A stretch of 16,519 bases of DNA from an uncultured Cellvibrio sp. (GTDB lineage: Bacteria; Pseudomonadota; Gammaproteobacteria; Pseudomonadales; Cellvibrionaceae), in contig CAMLOU010000101.1 in the NCBI GenBank assembly GCA_946481735.1, forward strand, positions 1 through 16,519, written 5' to 3'. Each line of letters starts with the position of its first letter. The first letter of the stretch is position 1. The translations under genes were made by a program, and so were the position numbers. The notes beneath the pieces are model-generated. The model worked only from the letters and a program-made list of their open reading frames with translations, had not been told where the DNA came from and searched no databases. Positions 14,246 through 16,519 of this stretch are shown here, in pieces.

Positions 14246-15058
14246 TTACGGCCTGTTCAGCTTTTTTCCGCAAGCTTTGCAGTAGCTCGCGTCATTATCA
14301 TGACCTGAGGTGCGGCATTCACTACAGGAGATAGCGCTCCGCTCGCGCGCCATCTCCTGTGCCAGCTCGGCAGTGAGGATGCCGGTAGGAATCGCAATGA
14401 TCGAGTAACCCGTCAGCATAACCGCAGCAGCGACAATCTGGCCCAATGCCGATTGCGGTGTGATATCGCCATAGCCGACGGTGGTGATGGTGACGATAGT
14501 CCAGTAAATACTCTTGGGAATGCTGGTGAAGCCATTGCTCGGCCCTTCGACCAGGTACATGATTGAGCCGAAGATAATGGAGAGGATAAGCACAGCAACA
14601 AAGAAGACAAAAATCTTGCGGCGTGCATGCAGCATGGCATTGATCAACAGGTTCGCTTCAGACATATAGCGCACGAGCTTCAACACACGGAATATGCGCA
14701 GCACCCGCAATAACCTAACCACTAAAAGATAATTCGCGCCCGGAAAAAAGATGGTGAGGTAAGTCGGCAGTATGGAGATCAGATCGCAGATACCATAAAA
14801 ACTGCGAATGTATTGCCAGCGGCCCGGCGAGCAGTAAATGCGCAGGCCATACTCGATGGTAAACACAATCGTAAAGAACCACTCGGCGGCCAGCAGCAAG
14901 CTGCCAAATTGCGTTGCAACAGACTCGATGGAATCCAGCACTAACACCAACACACTGAGCAGGATGGTATAAATCAATACCACATCAAAGAACTTGCCTG
15001 CCGGTGTGTCGGTGCCAAAGATGATGATGTAAAGCTTGTGTTTCAGAGCGGTGGACAT
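14246..15058 (-). CDS. voltage-gated K+ channel (six-TM) with C-terminal zinc ribbon
   Basis: A 270-residue Kv-type channel subunit expected to form tetramers in the inner membrane. Helices S1-S6 can be followed from about residue 22 to 230. S4 carries six positive charges at every third position (Arg115, 118, 121, 124, Lys127, Arg130). The selectivity filter TVGYGD is at 193-198, between the pore helix (YWTIVTIT) and S6, making it K+-selective by family rule. After S6 a short tail holds Cys245-x2-Cys248 and Cys260-x2-Cys263, a probable zinc ribbon in the cytoplasm. ATG 15058 has only a weak ribosome site. It starts 41 bp after the beta-propeller gene on the same strand, so the two are probably one operon. 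Confidence 0.93.
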   Translation of the reverse strand: MSTALKHKLYIIIFGTDTPAGKFFDVVLIYTILLSVLVLVLDSIESVATQFGSLLLAAEWFFTIVFTIEYGLRIYCSPGRWQYIRSFYGICDLISILPTYLTIFFPGANYLLVVRLLRVLRIFRVLKLVRYMSEANLLINAMLHARRKIFVFFVAVLILSIIFGSIMYLVEGPSNGFTSIPKSIYWTIVTITTVGYGDITPQSALGQIVAAAVMLTGYSIIAIPTGILTAELAQEMARERSAISCSECRTSGHDNDASYCKACGKKLNRP

Positions 15059-15099
15059 AGCCTGTTTCCGTTGCCGAAAAAATCGCTGACGGCAATGCC

Positions 15100-16146
15100 T
15101 CAGGGCAGTTGTGCGCGGCCAATGGTATTGGTGTCGGTGCCAAACCAGAGCGCATTTTCTTTTTCATCGTACACCATGTGACGCACGGTGCCGCCACCGC
15201 TTTCAAGCTCAACCGGTACACTAAATTTATTGCTGGCCGGATCAAAACTCACCAGGCGATTGGGGTGCACGCCGGTTTCAAAAAACCAGACACGCCCCTG
15301 TTTATCGGCCGCCACCGCGTAAGGCCGGGATTTTTCCTGCGCCGGTGTGCGCCATTCATCAATCGCGCCGGTGTTGGAGTTGTAACGTCCGAGGTGACCC
15401 TCTGCATAATCTACATACCACACCATGCCATCGGGTGTGATAGCCAGGCGACGGGGACGATTTTCCGCGCGGGGCAGGGTGATCTCCACCACTTTGTTGT
15501 CTTCAATGGTGGCAAGTTTATTGGTGCCAAAAAGCGTAACCCAGGGCTTGTCATCCTTGTCTACCAGCAAGCCGTAAGGACGGGCATTTTTGGTGGGAAC
15601 ATCGAACAGTTTAATGTGCTTGCTCGCAGCTTTTAGCACACCAATTTGATTGCCTCCCTGCACCGTAAACCAGATGTCACCGTTGCGGGCAAAGTCCATG
15701 GTGTGAACATCGCGCGGGCCTTCGCCGGGGAGCATAAATTTTTCAATCGCACCGGTCTCGGGATTCACCAGGCCGATATGCTGCGAGCGATTACCGGCAT
15801 ACCAAGCGCCGCGTTTATCCGCGATAACCGTATGCGGCCCGGCATTGTCATCCAGCGGGTATTGTTTGAACTCGCCATTCGTGGGATCGAGTGTGGCGAC
15901 ATAGTCACTGTTTTGGCCGACGAACCAGATGGTGCCCTGCGAGCCCACCCAGGGATCACGCGGAAGCGATTTTTCCCAGGGTACTGTCCATTCCGTAATC
16001 GAGACTTGCTCGCTGACGGCTGCCTGGCTTTTGGCGGTGGCTTGTTCGCTGGTGGCGGGTTGGCTCGGCGTTTCAGCGGCGGCGGCACAGGAAAAAATTA
16101 GGGCACTGACAAGGACGGACATTCGTGACGATGCAAGCAGCTTCAT
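15100..16146 (-). CDS. secreted beta-propeller protein, virginiamycin B lyase (Vgb)-like
   Basis: A 348-residue exported protein; ATG 16146 has GAGG seven bases upstream, and a signal peptide ends near CAAAA/E (about residue 24). A low-complexity Ala/Ser/Gln stretch (25-48) precedes a beta-propeller of about seven blades, marked by the repeated strand GxxWF/Y (GTIWFV, GAWYA, GDIWFT, KPWVT, GMVWYV, GRVWFF, NALWFG) and by xxDPxTGxxxxY/F turns. This is the streptogramin-lyase/SMP-30-like fold called Vgb in annotation. Many such proteins are not antibiotic lyases: the usual WFTExGxxKIGR segment here reads WFTVQGGNQIG, with the Glu missing. I therefore make no claim of lyase activity. It is likely periplasmic, perhaps binding or hydrolysing a lactone. 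It precedes the K+ channel gene by 41 bp. Confidence 0.8.
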   Translation of the reverse strand: MKLLASSRMSVLVSALIFSCAAAAETPSQPATSEQATAKSQAAVSEQVSITEWTVPWEKSLPRDPWVGSQGTIWFVGQNSDYVATLDPTNGEFKQYPLDDNAGPHTVIADKRGAWYAGNRSQHIGLVNPETGAIEKFMLPGEGPRDVHTMDFARNGDIWFTVQGGNQIGVLKAASKHIKLFDVPTKNARPYGLLVDKDDKPWVTLFGTNKLATIEDNKVVEITLPRAENRPRRLAITPDGMVWYVDYAEGHLGRYNSNTGAIDEWRTPAQEKSRPYAVAADKQGRVWFFETGVHPNRLVSFDPASNKFSVPVELESGGGTVRHMVYDEKENALWFGTDTNTIGRAQLP

Positions 16147-16349
16147 TGTGCAAACCTCTTATCAATAATTGTCGGTTTTATTGGCGGCAATGATGAACAT
16201 CACAGGCGTTAAGGCTATCGGTTTATTGACGCCAGCGGTATATAAAAATTCCTTGGGTGTTGTGTTGATCAGTTCATAGCAACAGGAACCGGAATTTGAA
16301 ACACTGCGTATAGCTTAATCGACTATCGCTTTTTATAACAGGAATTAAC
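16147..16349. other. divergent intergenic region between the Vgb-like and lipoprotein genes
   Basis: About 200 bp that must hold promoters for both divergent genes. A TATATAAA stretch at 16239-16246 is the only obvious -10-like element, but the nearest TTGACG (16226-16231) is too close to serve as its -35. No clear operator was found. Confidence 0.5.
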
Positions 16350-16519
16350 ATGTATTCAACAGTTACCCGTTTGATCGGTGCAGTGTGTATATCGGCATTG
16401 GTTGCGTGTGGCGGTGGCAGCTCATCGCCGGGCGATACCTCGTCATCGTCCACCGACTCAGTATCCAGTGCTTCGTCTTTATCTAGCGCCGTTTCATCAA
16501 GCCCTGCTTCTTCGAGCCC
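16350..16519 (+). CDS. start of a lipoprotein with a poly-serine linker (truncated by window end)
   Basis: The ATG at 16350 has AGGA six bases upstream. The frame stays open to the end of the window (56 full codons). The N-terminus is a lipoprotein signal: MYSTVTRLIGAVCISALVAC, with lipobox LVAC and the modified Cys at residue 20, followed by GGGSSS. From residue 23 on it is almost pure Ser with Pro, Ala, Thr and Asp, the same kind of linker that joins modules in the LPMO and chitinase here. In Cellvibrio such a start commonly precedes a carbohydrate-active or binding domain held on the outer membrane. The functional part lies outside the window, so no product can be named. Confidence 0.85.
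   Translation, partial: MYSTVTRLIGAVCISALVACGGGSSSPGDTSSSSTDSVSSASSLSSAVSSSPASSS

Noticed and set aside
16226..16246. TTGACG plus TATATAAA as a sigma-70 promoter for the lipoprotein
   Set aside because: The spacer is only seven to nine bases, far too short.
1..16519. CRISPR arrays, tRNA, rRNA, insertion sequences or attachment sites
   Set aside because: No repeated direct repeats with spacers, cloverleaf, transposase motif or terminal repeats were seen.

Overview
The window looks like a chromosomal piece of a polysaccharide-degrading gammaproteobacterium of the Cellvibrionaceae, most likely Cellvibrio or a close relative. The main reason is the secreted multidomain enzymes joined by poly-serine linkers (AA10-CBM5-CBM73 and CBM73-CBM5-CBM5-GH19), a hallmark of Cellvibrio and Saccharophagus. 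A LapD/LapG/RTX-adhesin set and a Pseudomonas-type neighbourhood fit this. No mobile element, tRNA, rRNA or CRISPR array was seen.

Region 1 (1-5230), surface attachment. The window opens inside a very large type I-secreted adhesin. Only its C-terminus is visible: a cadherin-like repeat, a PA14-like module, RTX nonapeptides and a type I secretion signal. A small conserved protein follows on the same strand. Convergent to these, lapG and lapD form an operon on the minus strand. Together they make the Lap switch: LapD senses c-di-GMP with degenerate GGDEF/EAL domains and sequesters the periplasmic protease LapG, which otherwise cuts the adhesin free. The lapG upstream region holds a -10 element and several inverted repeats. 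A doubtful 61-residue ORF lies beyond it.

Region 2 (5230-6880) holds a CNNM/CorC-family membrane protein resembling E. coli PaeA (YtfL).

Region 3 (6880-10570), chitin degradation. An unusually long non-coding stretch (860 bp) leads to a chitin-active LPMO, followed by a GH19 chitinase with three binding modules. A LacI-family-like operator, GACAACGTTGTC, occurs twice upstream of the LPMO and once, with one change, upstream of the chitinase. This suggests a shared chitin/GlcNAc-responsive repressor. Strong hairpin terminators end both genes.

Region 4 (10570-16150) is all on the minus strand: an MltB-type lytic transglycosylase; a cvpA-like gene followed by a uracil-DNA-glycosylase-like gene; a Gly/Thr-rich small secreted protein with its own terminator; and a beta-propeller (Vgb-like) secreted protein followed by a voltage-gated K+ channel with a zinc ribbon tail.

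Region 5 (16350-end) is the start of a lipoprotein with a poly-serine linker, cut by the window edge and probably another surface carbohydrate-active protein.

Everything here was read by eye. Family calls rest on recognised motifs, and no database search was run.
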